A program made the translations under genes and the position numbers. From Daejeonella sp. (lineage in GTDB: Bacteria > Bacteroidota > Bacteroidia > Sphingobacteriales > Sphingobacteriaceae), in contig NZ_JAUXXZ010000035.1 in the NCBI RefSeq assembly GCF_030684675.1, forward strand, positions 1-64,000: 64,000 bases of DNA. Direction: 5' to 3'. The notes below the pieces were generated by a model. That model saw only the letters and a list, made by a program, of their open reading frames with translations, was not told where the DNA came from and did not search any database. Shown here piece after piece: positions 45,757 through 55,377 of this stretch; the first letter of the stretch is position 1, and each line of letters starts with the position of its first letter.

Positions 45757-47136
45757 TTAATCAAAGAAGTTTTTGTCTTCTTCCGCCAGAAATTTCTTTG
45801 CTTCTTTTTCAATAAAATTAACTCCTAATCCCGGTCTATCCCATACATCAATTAAACCGTCCTTTACAATTTGTTTAGGCAGGCCTTCTACTATATCATA
45901 CCAAAATGGAGCTGCTTGGGTATATTCAAAGGCAATAAAATTCTCCGGCATCGTTGCGCCAACCTGAACCTGTGCGGCTAGACCAAGAAGTCCGTTAAAG
46001 GTACCATGGGGAGCTATTTTTATTCCATAAAGGTCGGCATGCTGAGCAACCCACTTCAGCTCTGATATACCTCCCATATCTGCCGGGTCTGGCCCCAGGA
46101 TATCAATAGCATGCCTGTCTATCAGTTCTCTAAAATTTTGTCTTAAATAGATCTGCTCACCGGTAAATATTGGCAGTGATGTACTTTCTGTAAGTTGGCG
46201 GTAGTCGTCTGCCGTCACATAAGGTGTATAATCACCGGATAGCATATCTTCCGCCCAACAAATGTTATAAGGCTCCAATAAATTTGCCATTTTAATGGCG
46301 TCAAACAACATAAAGCCAGGTCCGATATCAAGACCCAGGTCAATATCGTCACCAAGTGCAGTCCTCATTCCTTCAACATGGTCAACGATCATTTTATATC
46401 CCGTAATTTTCATTGGACCGCGATAATATGGGTTGTCTTTCTTGCTCTCTGAAGATTTGCTTAGATTACTATAGCTGAAGTCGGGATTATTTTTCATTGA
46501 GGGTCCGTGAAAACCTAAATTTTCCTTAATGATTTCCCAACCATATCCGGAAGACTTGACCTTTTCTGCCCAGTCACGATAATGCTGAGGTGTTTTACCC
46601 TCAACCGTGAACCGTATTCCTTTGCCATAACTGGCATAACAACGCACCTGGTCGCGAACCTTACCGCCTAACAGCTTATAAATGGGAAGGTTTGCAGCTT
46701 TCCCTGCGATATCCCATAGTGCCGTCTCAATAATGCTGACAGCACTCCCCCAGGGTTTAAAACTACCCATACGTCTGATCTTCATCATTACACGCTCCAC
46801 ATTGGTAGGATCCTCCCCAATCAAATAATCTTTGTAAAAAAGGACAAATGGTTTAAGGTAAGGCTTAGCAGTTTCGGCTTGCCCATAGCCGCTAATACCT
46901 TCATTTGTTGTTATGCGTACCACCGGACTTCCTCCGATTATGGCACACTTAAGGTCTGTAATCTTTAGTGCAGCCTTTGCAGTAGCCATTCCATTTACAT
47001 ACAAAGGAACATCACGAGCAGCAGCATGTGCAGGATTGCTATCAAATAGTCCGAGAAGTCCGGATGCCGTACCTAAACCCAGCATTTTAAGTGTGTTTCT
47101 ACGCTGAATGCCAAAATCGTTTTTTTCTTTTGTCAT
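45757..47136 (-). CDS. Tat-exported enolase-superfamily dehydratase (C)
   Basis: This 459-residue protein is one of three neighbouring paralogues. The twin-arginine signal is IQRRNTLKMLGLGTASGLLG (Arg12-Arg13), cleaved near AHAAA. The barrel contains candidate base Lys in WEIIKENLGFHG, metal ligands at LGLDIGPGF, CWAEDML and FTGEQIYL, the Asp of GPDPADMGG and the His of KIAPHGTFNG. That is the arrangement of the mandelate-racemase subgroup, which includes many acid-sugar dehydratases. The substrate is unassigned. It is more diverged from paralogues A and B than they are from each other. Confidence 0.86.
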   Translation of the reverse strand: MTKEKNDFGIQRRNTLKMLGLGTASGLLGLFDSNPAHAAARDVPLYVNGMATAKAALKITDLKCAIIGGSPVVRITTNEGISGYGQAETAKPYLKPFVLFYKDYLIGEDPTNVERVMMKIRRMGSFKPWGSAVSIIETALWDIAGKAANLPIYKLLGGKVRDQVRCYASYGKGIRFTVEGKTPQHYRDWAEKVKSSGYGWEIIKENLGFHGPSMKNNPDFSYSNLSKSSESKKDNPYYRGPMKITGYKMIVDHVEGMRTALGDDIDLGLDIGPGFMLFDAIKMANLLEPYNICWAEDMLSGDYTPYVTADDYRQLTESTSLPIFTGEQIYLRQNFRELIDRHAIDILGPDPADMGGISELKWVAQHADLYGIKIAPHGTFNGLLGLAAQVQVGATMPENFIAFEYTQAAPFWYDIVEGLPKQIVKDGLIDVWDRPGLGVNFIEKEAKKFLAEEDKNFFD

Positions 47137-47192
47137 AAATTTTGAGTTTAATAAGATTACTTAATTGAATAGTTTCGGATTAATTGAATTTC

Positions 47193-48575
47193 TCAGTCAA
47201 AAAACTTCATATCTTCTTCCGCTAAATATTTCTTTGCTTCTTTCACAATAAATTCAACACCTAAACCCGGGCTATCCCATACATCTATGTGTCCATTTTT
47301 TACTATTGGATCTGGCAGACCGGTAATAATATCGTACCACCACTCAGGTGTAGCAACGGAATATTCAAATGCGATGAAGTTCTGAGGCATAACAGCCCCT
47401 ACATGTACCTGCGCTGCATTACCAATCAGTCCGTTAAAAATACCATGAGGTGCCATTTGAATTCCGTGCAGATCGGCATACTCCGCAATCCATTTTATTT
47501 CTGCCATCCCACCTACATCAGCTACATCAGGTCCTATGACCCGTATTGCATTTTTCTCTATTAGTTCACGAAAATTTTGACGAAGGTAAATTTGTTCGCC
47601 TGTATGTATGGGCACCGTTGTACTTCTTGTTAATTCAAGGTAATCATCAGCCATGACATAAGGGCGGTAGTCTCCGGTTAGGAGATCTTCCATCCACATC
47701 AGGTTATAAGGTTCCAATACTTTACAAAGTCTGATTGCATCAGACAACATAAACCCTGGCCCACAGTCGAGTGCTAAGCCAATCCCATCGCCCAAAACCT
47801 TTTTCATTGCCTCAACACAGGCAACAATTCTTTTTAATCCTTGTTCTGTTAGCGGGCCACGATTTGCATGAGGTTGATTGTTGGGTCCAGCTGGATCACC
47901 GTAAAAAAAATTGGGTGCTTTTGAGCCCATTGAGCTGTGAAACCCAATCGCCATTTTAATTATGGTTACCTTCTCTTTTGCATCCTTCATACGGGAAACC
48001 GTATCGGCATAATACTGTGGATCAATACCGGTATCTTTAGCACTTAGAGGATTTGTTCTTGCAATTCCACCATTATAAATTCTAACACGATCACGCACCT
48101 TACCGCCAAGTAACTTATAGACAGGTAATCCGGCAGCTTTCCCTGCCAGGTCCCAAAGCGCCATCTCGATTGCGCTTACTGCAGCTCCCCATGGCTTGAA
48201 AGCTCCCATGCGCCTTATCTTCATCATACAGCGCTCTACATTGGTTGGATCTTCACCCAATAGATATTCTTTATAAAAGAGCACGAATGGTTTTAAATAC
48301 ATTTTACGGCTTTCCGCTTGGCCATAACCACTAATACCTTCATTTGTAATTATGCGTACTACCGGGCTTCCCCCAATTATAGCACACCTGAGGTCTGTAA
48401 TAGTAAGCGCAGCTTTTGCAGGAGTCATTCCTTTTCCATAATAAGGACTATCAAATTTTGAGGCATGCGCATCATTGCTGTCAAACAGGCCCAGGAGTCC
48501 GGCGGTAGAGCCTAAGCCCAACATTTTAATTGTGTTTCTACGCTGAACAGTAAAGTTATTCGCTGCTTTTGCCAT
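47193..48575 (-). CDS. Tat-exported enolase-superfamily dehydratase (B)
   Basis: This 460-residue paralogue has twin-arginine signal VQRRNTIKMLGLGSTAGLLG (Arg12-Arg13), cleaved near DAHAS. It shares long near-identical stretches with paralogue A, for example GPLTEQGLKRI, LEPYNLMWMEDLLTGDYRPY and STTVPIHTGEQIYL. Metal ligands lie in LALDCGPGF, WMEDLL and HTGEQIYL, and the base His is in QMAPHGIFNG. The candidate catalytic Lys is in VTIIKMAIGFH. Compared with C it carries an insertion around the 200s (residues of the GSKAPNFFYGDPAGP loop), which A also has. Confidence 0.86.
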   Translation of the reverse strand: MAKAANNFTVQRRNTIKMLGLGSTAGLLGLFDSNDAHASKFDSPYYGKGMTPAKAALTITDLRCAIIGGSPVVRIITNEGISGYGQAESRKMYLKPFVLFYKEYLLGEDPTNVERCMMKIRRMGAFKPWGAAVSAIEMALWDLAGKAAGLPVYKLLGGKVRDRVRIYNGGIARTNPLSAKDTGIDPQYYADTVSRMKDAKEKVTIIKMAIGFHSSMGSKAPNFFYGDPAGPNNQPHANRGPLTEQGLKRIVACVEAMKKVLGDGIGLALDCGPGFMLSDAIRLCKVLEPYNLMWMEDLLTGDYRPYVMADDYLELTRSTTVPIHTGEQIYLRQNFRELIEKNAIRVIGPDVADVGGMAEIKWIAEYADLHGIQMAPHGIFNGLIGNAAQVHVGAVMPQNFIAFEYSVATPEWWYDIITGLPDPIVKNGHIDVWDSPGLGVEFIVKEAKKYLAEEDMKFFD

Positions 48576-48635
48576 AATTTTTGCGCTTACTAAAGATCAA
48601 TTAATTGATTTAATTCAAATTATATCTGGAATTTC

Positions 48636-49985
48636 TTAGTCAAAAAACTTACTATCCTCTTCGCTCAAATATTTTTTTGCTTCCTTGACTATAAAATCAA
48701 CACCTAAACCTGGTCGGTCCCAAACGTCAATATGACCATTTTTTACCATCTGATCAGGTAGTCCATCTATAATGTCGTACCACCATTCTGGAGTTGCAAA
48801 GGAGTATTCAAAAGCGATGAAGTTTTGAGGCATAACGGCCGCTACATGTACCTGAGCAGCATTACCGATGAGTCCATCATAAATCCCATGAGGAGCCATT
48901 TGAATACCATGTAAATCAGCAAATTCAGCAATCCATTTTATTTCGGCCATTCCACCTACATCAGCCACATCAGGCCCAATTACCCTTATTGCATTTCGTT
49001 CTATTAATTCGCGAAAGTTTTGCCGTAAATAAATTTGTTCGCCTGTATGAATTGGTACTGTTGTACTTCTGGTTAATTCGAGGTAATCATCGGCCATAAC
49101 ATAAGGGCGGTAATCTCCTGTAAGAAGATCTTCCATCCACATCAGATTATAAGGTTCGAGTGATTTGCAAAGTCTGATTGCATCCGATAGCATAAAGCCA
49201 GGTCCACAATCTATGGCCAGTCCAATCTCATCACCAAGTACTTTTTTCATTGCCTCAACACAGGCAATTATTCTTTTTAATCCTTGTTCTGTTAAAGGTC
49301 CACGATTGGCATGAGGTGGATTTCCCGGTCCGACCGGATCGCCATAAAAAAAATTTGGTGCCTTACCTGCCATCTGGCTATGAAAACCAATAGGCATTTT
49401 TATAATTGTAAAACCTTCTTTGGCTTCCTTAACTTTTGAGACTGCCTGTGCATAATCAGCGGGGTTAATACCTGCTGTTTGACGATATTGTGCAACTGCT
49501 GTAGTATAAACCCGAACCCGGTCGCGAACCTTCCCACCCAGTAATTTGTAAACCGGTAGTGAAGCGGCTTTACCTGCGATATCCCATAAAGCCATTTCAA
49601 TAATACTTACAGCACTGCCATATGGTTTGAAACTTCCCATTCGTCTGATTTTAAGCATACAGCGCTCAACATTTGTTGGGTCTTCGCCAACTAAATAGTC
49701 TTTATAAAAAAGCACGAATGGTTTTAAATACTTTTTAGAGGTTTCTGCCTGCCCATAACCACTGATACCTTCATTGGTTGTTATACGTACTACCGGGCTT
49801 CCTCCAATGATGGCGCACTTAATGTCTGTAATAATTAAGCCACCTTTTGAGGGTACTTTAATTTCCAGATCCTTCCCTTTCTCAAATGAATCCCCAAAAA
49901 GTTTATTACTCATCAGACCGAGTCCTAATCCACTTAAAGTAGATTTAAACAAAAAATCTCTCCGGCTTGCCTTAGTTTGTTCCAT
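48636..49985 (-). CDS. Tat-exported enolase-superfamily dehydratase (A)
   Basis: This 449-residue paralogue is the first enzyme gene after susD. The ATG at 49985 is preferred to a GTG at 49994. The twin-arginine motif is Arg8-Arg9 (ASRRDFLFKSTLSGLGLG), without an obvious AxA cleavage site. The lid and barrel match paralogue B closely: GGSPVVRITTNEGISGYGQA, FTIIKMPIGFHSQ, LAIDCGPGF, WMEDLL, HTGEQIYL and QMAPHGIYDG. The signal region differs from B and C, whereas the catalytic domain is conserved, consistent with duplication followed by signal exchange or drift. Confidence 0.86.
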   Translation of the reverse strand: MEQTKASRRDFLFKSTLSGLGLGLMSNKLFGDSFEKGKDLEIKVPSKGGLIITDIKCAIIGGSPVVRITTNEGISGYGQAETSKKYLKPFVLFYKDYLVGEDPTNVERCMLKIRRMGSFKPYGSAVSIIEMALWDIAGKAASLPVYKLLGGKVRDRVRVYTTAVAQYRQTAGINPADYAQAVSKVKEAKEGFTIIKMPIGFHSQMAGKAPNFFYGDPVGPGNPPHANRGPLTEQGLKRIIACVEAMKKVLGDEIGLAIDCGPGFMLSDAIRLCKSLEPYNLMWMEDLLTGDYRPYVMADDYLELTRSTTVPIHTGEQIYLRQNFRELIERNAIRVIGPDVADVGGMAEIKWIAEFADLHGIQMAPHGIYDGLIGNAAQVHVAAVMPQNFIAFEYSFATPEWWYDIIDGLPDQMVKNGHIDVWDRPGLGVDFIVKEAKKYLSEEDSKFFD

Positions 49986-50024
49986 AAGATCCACAGATTG
50001 GTTTATTGATGTGGCGCGTGATAG

Positions 50025-50056
50025 AACAACTTCCGATTTAAAAATCGGAAGTTGTT
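50025..50056 (-). promoter_or_regulatory. 15-bp hairpin between susD and the first dehydratase gene
   Basis: AACAACTTCCGATTT (50025-50039) is perfectly complementary to 50042-50056 with a 2-nt spacer. No T-run follows on the minus strand, so it looks more like an mRNA-stability or attenuation hairpin separating the susCD message from the enzyme genes than a full terminator. Confidence 0.55.
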
Positions 50057-50092
50057 GCTCTATAAAACTGAATTGATTAAAACTTTGACTTA

Positions 50093-51631
50093 TTACTTAT
50101 CCCACCAAACACGAGTATTTAATTTATCTCCACCTTGCTTTGTAATCGCAGCATTGAGATTCGTTTTGTTGATCGCATACTCAGAATCCGGATAAGTTAG
50201 TTTCCGTACAAAGGGTGTAACATCTCTGCCTTGATAAGGATTTGGAGTTAATGCCGGAAATCCGCTTCTACGGAAGTTTGCAAATGTTTCAGGTCCATTT
50301 AGAAGTGTCGCTACCCAGTATTGTTCGTTAATATCTCTTAACTCATTTCCAACACTTAAAGGATTGGCTGTAACAAAAGCCTCAATATCAGAATTAGCTA
50401 TGGCTGATGCAGGTGAGAATTGTGCCATTTCGGCCATATTTGCACGAATTGCATCTGCATAAAGAGCGGCTGCAGTTGGTCCTGTTGTGATCCAGCCCCG
50501 AACCCGGGCTTCGGCTAATAATAATTTAGTTTGAGCATTAGTTAGTAAAAACATTGGAGCATCAATTCTGCCCAATCTAAACCTGTCAAGCTGAGAGTAA
50601 TCATAAAAACTAGCTAATCCATCAAGTCTTGCTTTTGCCACAATTGTTCCATTATCGAAACCGATTGGCATACCTCTTTGAGCTGCCGGAGTAAAATCTG
50701 CCCGGGATGGGGCTTGCTGTGGACCGCTTGCCGCACCGACGTACCGCACCGACATAGATCTCAATCTTGGATCGCCTTTCAAGAATAAAAAATCTACAAA
50801 AGGTTTAGCCAAAAAATAGTTATTAGCTTCCGAGCCATTCAATAAACCGTTAACAGCGTTTTGGTACAAAGAAGTATGACGGATTACCGCACTTCCGCTA
50901 TTTGCCTGGATCACGCCACCTGCAACTGCTTTTGCAACAGACTGCTGGGCAAGCGTTGGGTCAACTTTAGAGAGACGCATGCCCGCTCTAAGCATGAGCG
51001 AATATCCAAAGGCCTTCCATTGAGCGATATCGCCACCAAATAAAACATCACTGTTATTTCTGGGCTTGGCTGGATCTAAGCCAGCGGAGGCTTGTTCCAG
51101 TTCTTTTAAAATATCTTTATAAATAGACTCCTGACTATCATAAACCGGAACTGAAATGTTTTCTGAAAATCCCTTACCTGCTTGAAAATAGGGAATATCA
51201 CCATAAGAATCTGTTAGAACCATGAATGCATAAGCACGCATGATGCGCGCAGAGTGATAGAGATTTGATCGGTCTGGAGCACCTGGCTTAGTAACCGCTG
51301 TTTCAGTGATTACCGAGGCCAAAGACTTAATGACTGTCTGATAGTATCGAACCCAATTTCCCTGGTTACGAACTTTGTTGTCCTGGTTATAATTTCCACC
51401 ACCAAGCACACCACCAAAGGGAGTTATAATTTGTTGGACAATCGCAAGTTCAAAAATCATTGTTTCTAATGGAACAGAAGAGCCAATTATTGCATTGTTC
51501 ATTAAAAAAGCCGGATCGAGTGCGATAGGCAACGTTTTATTTGTATTGATTTCCTCAAAGCCTTTATCACAACTCGGCAATAAGCATATTGTTGATAAAA
51601 ACAGGATGGTATATAAAGTTATCTTTTTCAT
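50093..51631 (-). CDS. SusD/RagB-like nutrient-binding outer-membrane lipoprotein
   Basis: This 512-residue lipoprotein has lipobox LLPSC (Cys about 21) and the SusD-like_2 layout. TPR-type helices form the scaffold (YQTVIKSLASVITE, ARIMRAYAFMVLTDSYGDIPYF), with the C-terminal EQYWVATLLNGPETFANFRR. It would cap the SusC barrel and capture the substrate at the cell surface. It follows susC with a 41-bp gap, the normal arrangement. The closest functional hint is the downstream sugar-acid dehydratases; no bound glycan can be predicted. Confidence 0.93.
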   Translation of the reverse strand: MKKITLYTILFLSTICLLPSCDKGFEEINTNKTLPIALDPAFLMNNAIIGSSVPLETMIFELAIVQQIITPFGGVLGGGNYNQDNKVRNQGNWVRYYQTVIKSLASVITETAVTKPGAPDRSNLYHSARIMRAYAFMVLTDSYGDIPYFQAGKGFSENISVPVYDSQESIYKDILKELEQASAGLDPAKPRNNSDVLFGGDIAQWKAFGYSLMLRAGMRLSKVDPTLAQQSVAKAVAGGVIQANSGSAVIRHTSLYQNAVNGLLNGSEANNYFLAKPFVDFLFLKGDPRLRSMSVRYVGAASGPQQAPSRADFTPAAQRGMPIGFDNGTIVAKARLDGLASFYDYSQLDRFRLGRIDAPMFLLTNAQTKLLLAEARVRGWITTGPTAAALYADAIRANMAEMAQFSPASAIANSDIEAFVTANPLSVGNELRDINEQYWVATLLNGPETFANFRRSGFPALTPNPYQGRDVTPFVRKLTYPDSEYAINKTNLNAAITKQGGDKLNTRVWWDK

Positions 51632-51672
51632 TTTATTGTTTTTAATATTTCAGTAAGAGATACTATTTCAAT

Positions 51673-54600
51673 TTAAAATCTCACATTAAGATTGAACCCG
51701 ATACTACGGCTGGTAGGAAGTCCAGTCTGCTCCAAGCCCTCTTGATTATCCGATACGCTATTTGCCATTTCAGGATCAATATTCGGTACCCATTTCTTTA
51801 GGATTGCCACATTGTTCGCAACCGCACTCAATCGTAAGCCTTTAATAAAAAGCCGTGAAGGCAGCATTTTTGTAAAGTCGTAGCCCATAGTAATTTGTCT
51901 CAATTTCCAGAAACCTGCATTATAAGCAAATTCTTCACGTATACTACTTGTGTTAACCGTTTCATAAAAAGTTTGAAGTGGTGTTGCAACTGCGTTGGGT
52001 GCACCTAGCTGATTTACACCTACACCGGTTACAAGGTTTGTTTCCCGTCCAACCAATGTTGATCTGTGTAAGCCGTGGCGGTATAAGTTGAAGTTAGTTT
52101 GTGATCCTAAATAATGACCTAGTTTGAAATCGATTAAACCGGAAAGTGTTACACCCTTAAAGTTGAAGGAGTTAAAAATACCACCCACATATTTTGGGAT
52201 AGTTGTTCCTATCAATAAAGCTTGAGGAGCTCGTAGCGGTCGGCCATTATTCGTATCAAAAACTTGACGGCCCTGGGCATCACGAAGATAAGCAGTTGCA
52301 TACAAACCGTTTAAATTCTGTCCCACAGTTTGTCTGATTGAATTGGAACCGGCAGCGCCACCTGAAATTATTTCAGTCACACCCTCCCCCAGGTCAAGCA
52401 CTTCGGTAGCATTTTGAGCAAAATTAAAGTTAGTTTCCCATCTAAAATTTTTGGTTAAAAAAGGCGTTCCTGATAACATTAATTCAATACCCGAATTCTT
52501 GCTTTGGCCTACGTTAATTACCGAACTTGTAAAACCGGACGCATCTGAAATTTGAGATGCCAAAATTTGATCATTTGTAATCTTATTATAATAAGTTACT
52601 TCAAATCCAATTCTATTTTCAAAAAATTTTGTTTCAATACCAAACTCAGCTTCTTCAACACGTGAAGGTCTTAAATTTGCATTGGGCACTACACCGCTAG
52701 GAATAGAACCAACCGGTTGAGCTGCACCCGCTGGATTAGGAAATAAATTATTATTAACTCCAAAAAATAAACTATTTGCATAAGGACCAACTGCGTTATC
52801 ACTTCCTACCTGAGAATAACCGGCTCTTATTTTTCCGAACGAAAACCATTTAGGCATGCCTTCAAATGCCTCGCTAAAAATAAAACTTGCGTTAGCCGAA
52901 GGATAAAGAATACTTCTGTTGGCAGGAGCTAAGGTAGAGAACCAATCATTACGTGCGGTGAGGTTCAAATATAGATAGCTTTTGTAGGAAAGTTCTGCTG
53001 CTGCATAAAGTGAGTTAATTTTTACTTCACTTAAATCATAAAAAGGATCCTTTACACGTCCATTTGCCACGGTATACAGATTGCGCACAACAAAATCCTG
53101 AACCGTAACCGAGTTACGATCAAATACACTGTAGCGCTGGTTCCCTCCAACTGTGGCATCAAAAGCAAATCCATTTTTAAAACTTTTAGTAGCTCCAAGG
53201 AGGAAATCAGAATTTAATTCGCGACTACGAAGTACTTCTTGTGTAAATCGTCCGTTAACAAAACCGGCAGGTGCAGCAGGATTTGATGCTCTTCCGGTCG
53301 GATCATTGAAGTCACGATCACGCGAGAAATAATCCTGCCCAATTCGACCTTGTAAATAAAGCCAATCTGTAAAATTGTACTTTGCAGTTATATTTCCGAA
53401 AACACGATCACGTTTTATATTTTCAAAACGATTGTATGTTGACATATAAGGATTGGTTCTATTCCTAAATCGTGTCCAAACAAACTCATCTCCATTGGCA
53501 TCAAAACGCTTTGCACTCAACACATCAAATGGCATAGAGTTAGACAGAGTATAAATCACAACAGGTGTACTGTTATCCTGTCCCCCAACTACTACCGGGT
53601 TTGTATTTTTCTCATTAGAGTAGGCAATGTTACCGGAGACACTTAGTTTCTGGGAAATTTTTTGATTAAATCCGAGATTGATTGTTCTACGATTGAATTT
53701 GCTATTTGGCTGAATACTACTGTTATCCATATTCGCAATAGAGAGATTAAAACCACCATTTGCACCTCCATTCGAAACGGAAACGGTGTTAGTCAATGTG
53801 CTCCCTACCTGATAGAATTTTTTAATACGATCTCTAACGGGCTCATATGGAGCAGTTACGCCATCAAACAAAACTTGTGTCATACCAGGCTGAAATCTTT
53901 CTCCAAAACTCCAAACACCCGATGTTGGATTTGCTGTTGTTGGTCGAACTCCAAACTCTCCCTGACCATATTCATACTGCAGGTCGGTAAAGTCCAGAGG
54001 AGTATCTGATGTGTAATTGGTATTAAAATCAACACCCAAGCCTTTGTTGGAAGTACCGGATTTAGTCGTAATCATTACTACTCCATTTTGAGCGCGAGAA
54101 CCATATAATGCCGCGGCAGCACCTCCTTTAAGAATAGTCATTGATTCAATATCATCTGGATTAATACTACTTAGTCCATCCCCTCCATCGGTAGAAACTA
54201 CAGCACCCTGTCCTCCAAAATCTCCACCCACACCAAAAGTTGTATTATTAATAGGAACTCCATTAACAACGATAAGCGGACTATTTTGAGCTCCAAAAGA
54301 AGATTGGCCCCTGATTCGGATTTTGCTGGATCCGGCAGGACCTGTACCCATCGGTGTAATATTCACACCAGGCATTTTTCCTACAAGGCCACTCATGAAA
54401 TTTACCGTGCGGTTTTCGCTGATTTGTAGCGCATTAACGGTTGCAGTGGCATAACCAAGTCTCTTTGTTTCTTTCTTGATACCTAACGCAGTAACTACTA
54501 CCTCAGTTAAAGAGGTTAATTCTTCAGACAATCTCACATCAATGCTTGTACGATCGCCAACTGATATTTCCTGCGAATTAAAGCCGATAGAACTGAATAC

Positions 54601-55134
54601 TAGGACTGCATTTCCATCAGGAACGGTAATTGAATATTTGCCATCAATGTCTGTTGAAGCACCGATCATTGTACCTTTAATCCTAATACTAACACCAGGA
54701 AGAGATAGCCCTTTACTGTCACTGACTATTCCCTTTATTATGATATCTTTTGGAGGGCTTGATTCAGCATTAGGATTATCCAAACTCTTTACTACAATGG
54801 TATTTTGAAAAATCTTGTAAGTTAAAGATTTGTCTTTAAGGCACTTATTCAATGCCTGCTCTATTGTAGCATTTTCAATATTAACATTTATGGTACCAGC
54901 TTTAGAAATGTCCCTTTTATCATATAGAAAGTGATAATTTGTCTGCTTTTCTATTAAGCTAAGAACATTAGCAATAGAAATATTCTTCTCTCGAAGTGTT
55001 ACCATTTGACTATAAGTGTTAGCACTCACCGTGGAAAGTGTTGCAACTATAATAATCATAGTCAATTTCATAGCCAATAGAATTTTGGACAGTTTAAGTC
55101 CTCCAGCAGGAATGACTTTGTAATTAAATTTCAT
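51673..55134 (-). CDS. SusC/RagA-type TonB-dependent transporter with STN domain
   Basis: This 1,153-residue outer-membrane transporter has a signal region with an N-terminal extension (residues 1-43). An STN domain follows (about 45-120), of the kind that signals to FecR. Then come a carboxypeptidase-regulatory-like β-domain (about 131-215), a plug with TEVVVTALGIKKETKRLGYA and GSSKIRIRGQSSFG, and a 22-strand barrel ending in the aromatic residue of NLNVRF. The STN domain and the upstream sigma/FecR pair indicate ligand-induced transcription. Large oligomers or acidic sugars are plausible cargo. Confidence 0.95.
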   Translation of the reverse strand: MKFNYKVIPAGGLKLSKILLAMKLTMIIIVATLSTVSANTYSQMVTLREKNISIANVLSLIEKQTNYHFLYDKRDISKAGTINVNIENATIEQALNKCLKDKSLTYKIFQNTIVVKSLDNPNAESSPPKDIIIKGIVSDSKGLSLPGVSIRIKGTMIGASTDIDGKYSITVPDGNAVLVFSSIGFNSQEISVGDRTSIDVRLSEELTSLTEVVVTALGIKKETKRLGYATATVNALQISENRTVNFMSGLVGKMPGVNITPMGTGPAGSSKIRIRGQSSFGAQNSPLIVVNGVPINNTTFGVGGDFGGQGAVVSTDGGDGLSSINPDDIESMTILKGGAAAALYGSRAQNGVVMITTKSGTSNKGLGVDFNTNYTSDTPLDFTDLQYEYGQGEFGVRPTTANPTSGVWSFGERFQPGMTQVLFDGVTAPYEPVRDRIKKFYQVGSTLTNTVSVSNGGANGGFNLSIANMDNSSIQPNSKFNRRTINLGFNQKISQKLSVSGNIAYSNEKNTNPVVVGGQDNSTPVVIYTLSNSMPFDVLSAKRFDANGDEFVWTRFRNRTNPYMSTYNRFENIKRDRVFGNITAKYNFTDWLYLQGRIGQDYFSRDRDFNDPTGRASNPAAPAGFVNGRFTQEVLRSRELNSDFLLGATKSFKNGFAFDATVGGNQRYSVFDRNSVTVQDFVVRNLYTVANGRVKDPFYDLSEVKINSLYAAAELSYKSYLYLNLTARNDWFSTLAPANRSILYPSANASFIFSEAFEGMPKWFSFGKIRAGYSQVGSDNAVGPYANSLFFGVNNNLFPNPAGAAQPVGSIPSGVVPNANLRPSRVEEAEFGIETKFFENRIGFEVTYYNKITNDQILASQISDASGFTSSVINVGQSKNSGIELMLSGTPFLTKNFRWETNFNFAQNATEVLDLGEGVTEIISGGAAGSNSIRQTVGQNLNGLYATAYLRDAQGRQVFDTNNGRPLRAPQALLIGTTIPKYVGGIFNSFNFKGVTLSGLIDFKLGHYLGSQTNFNLYRHGLHRSTLVGRETNLVTGVGVNQLGAPNAVATPLQTFYETVNTSSIREEFAYNAGFWKLRQITMGYDFTKMLPSRLFIKGLRLSAVANNVAILKKWVPNIDPEMANSVSDNQEGLEQTGLPTSRSIGFNLNVRF

Positions 55135-55161
55135 AACTTTGTTTGGTTTTGGTTAAACATA

Positions 55162-55231
55162 ATTCTTCAATTGGTGATTGGATAATTTGGGAACCAACTA
55201 TTTACCGGGTAAGTGGGCAAACACTTCCCGG
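55162..55231 (-). promoter_or_regulatory. Conserved hairpin leader, copy 1 (upstream of susC)
   Basis: ATTCTTCAAT, GTGATTGGATAATTTGG and a stem CCGGGTAAGTG/CACTTCCCGG (one bulged T, loop GGCAAA, 55205-55231) lie 28-97 bp before the susC start. The same block is at 44153-44218. The arms differ between copies (AAAGTG versus AAGTG with GGG), but pairing is kept, which suggests selection for RNA structure. Confidence 0.6.
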
Positions 55232-55377
55232 TTTTTTTTTCTTTACAAATTGTCAACCTAAAATTTAAATTTTATTAAATAGGCTTTTAATTTCGAGTTC
55301 CTTTTTCCTAATTTTTCTGTATTTTTTATCTCATAATTATAATTTTAGTGAATTATCAATTTTTCATTTCTGGATTC

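Noticed and set aside
55205-55247. Hairpin plus T-run read as a plus-strand terminator
   Set aside because: No plus-strand gene ends here, and the second copy at 44193 lacks the T-run. Shared sequence beyond the stem points to a minus-strand leader element instead.
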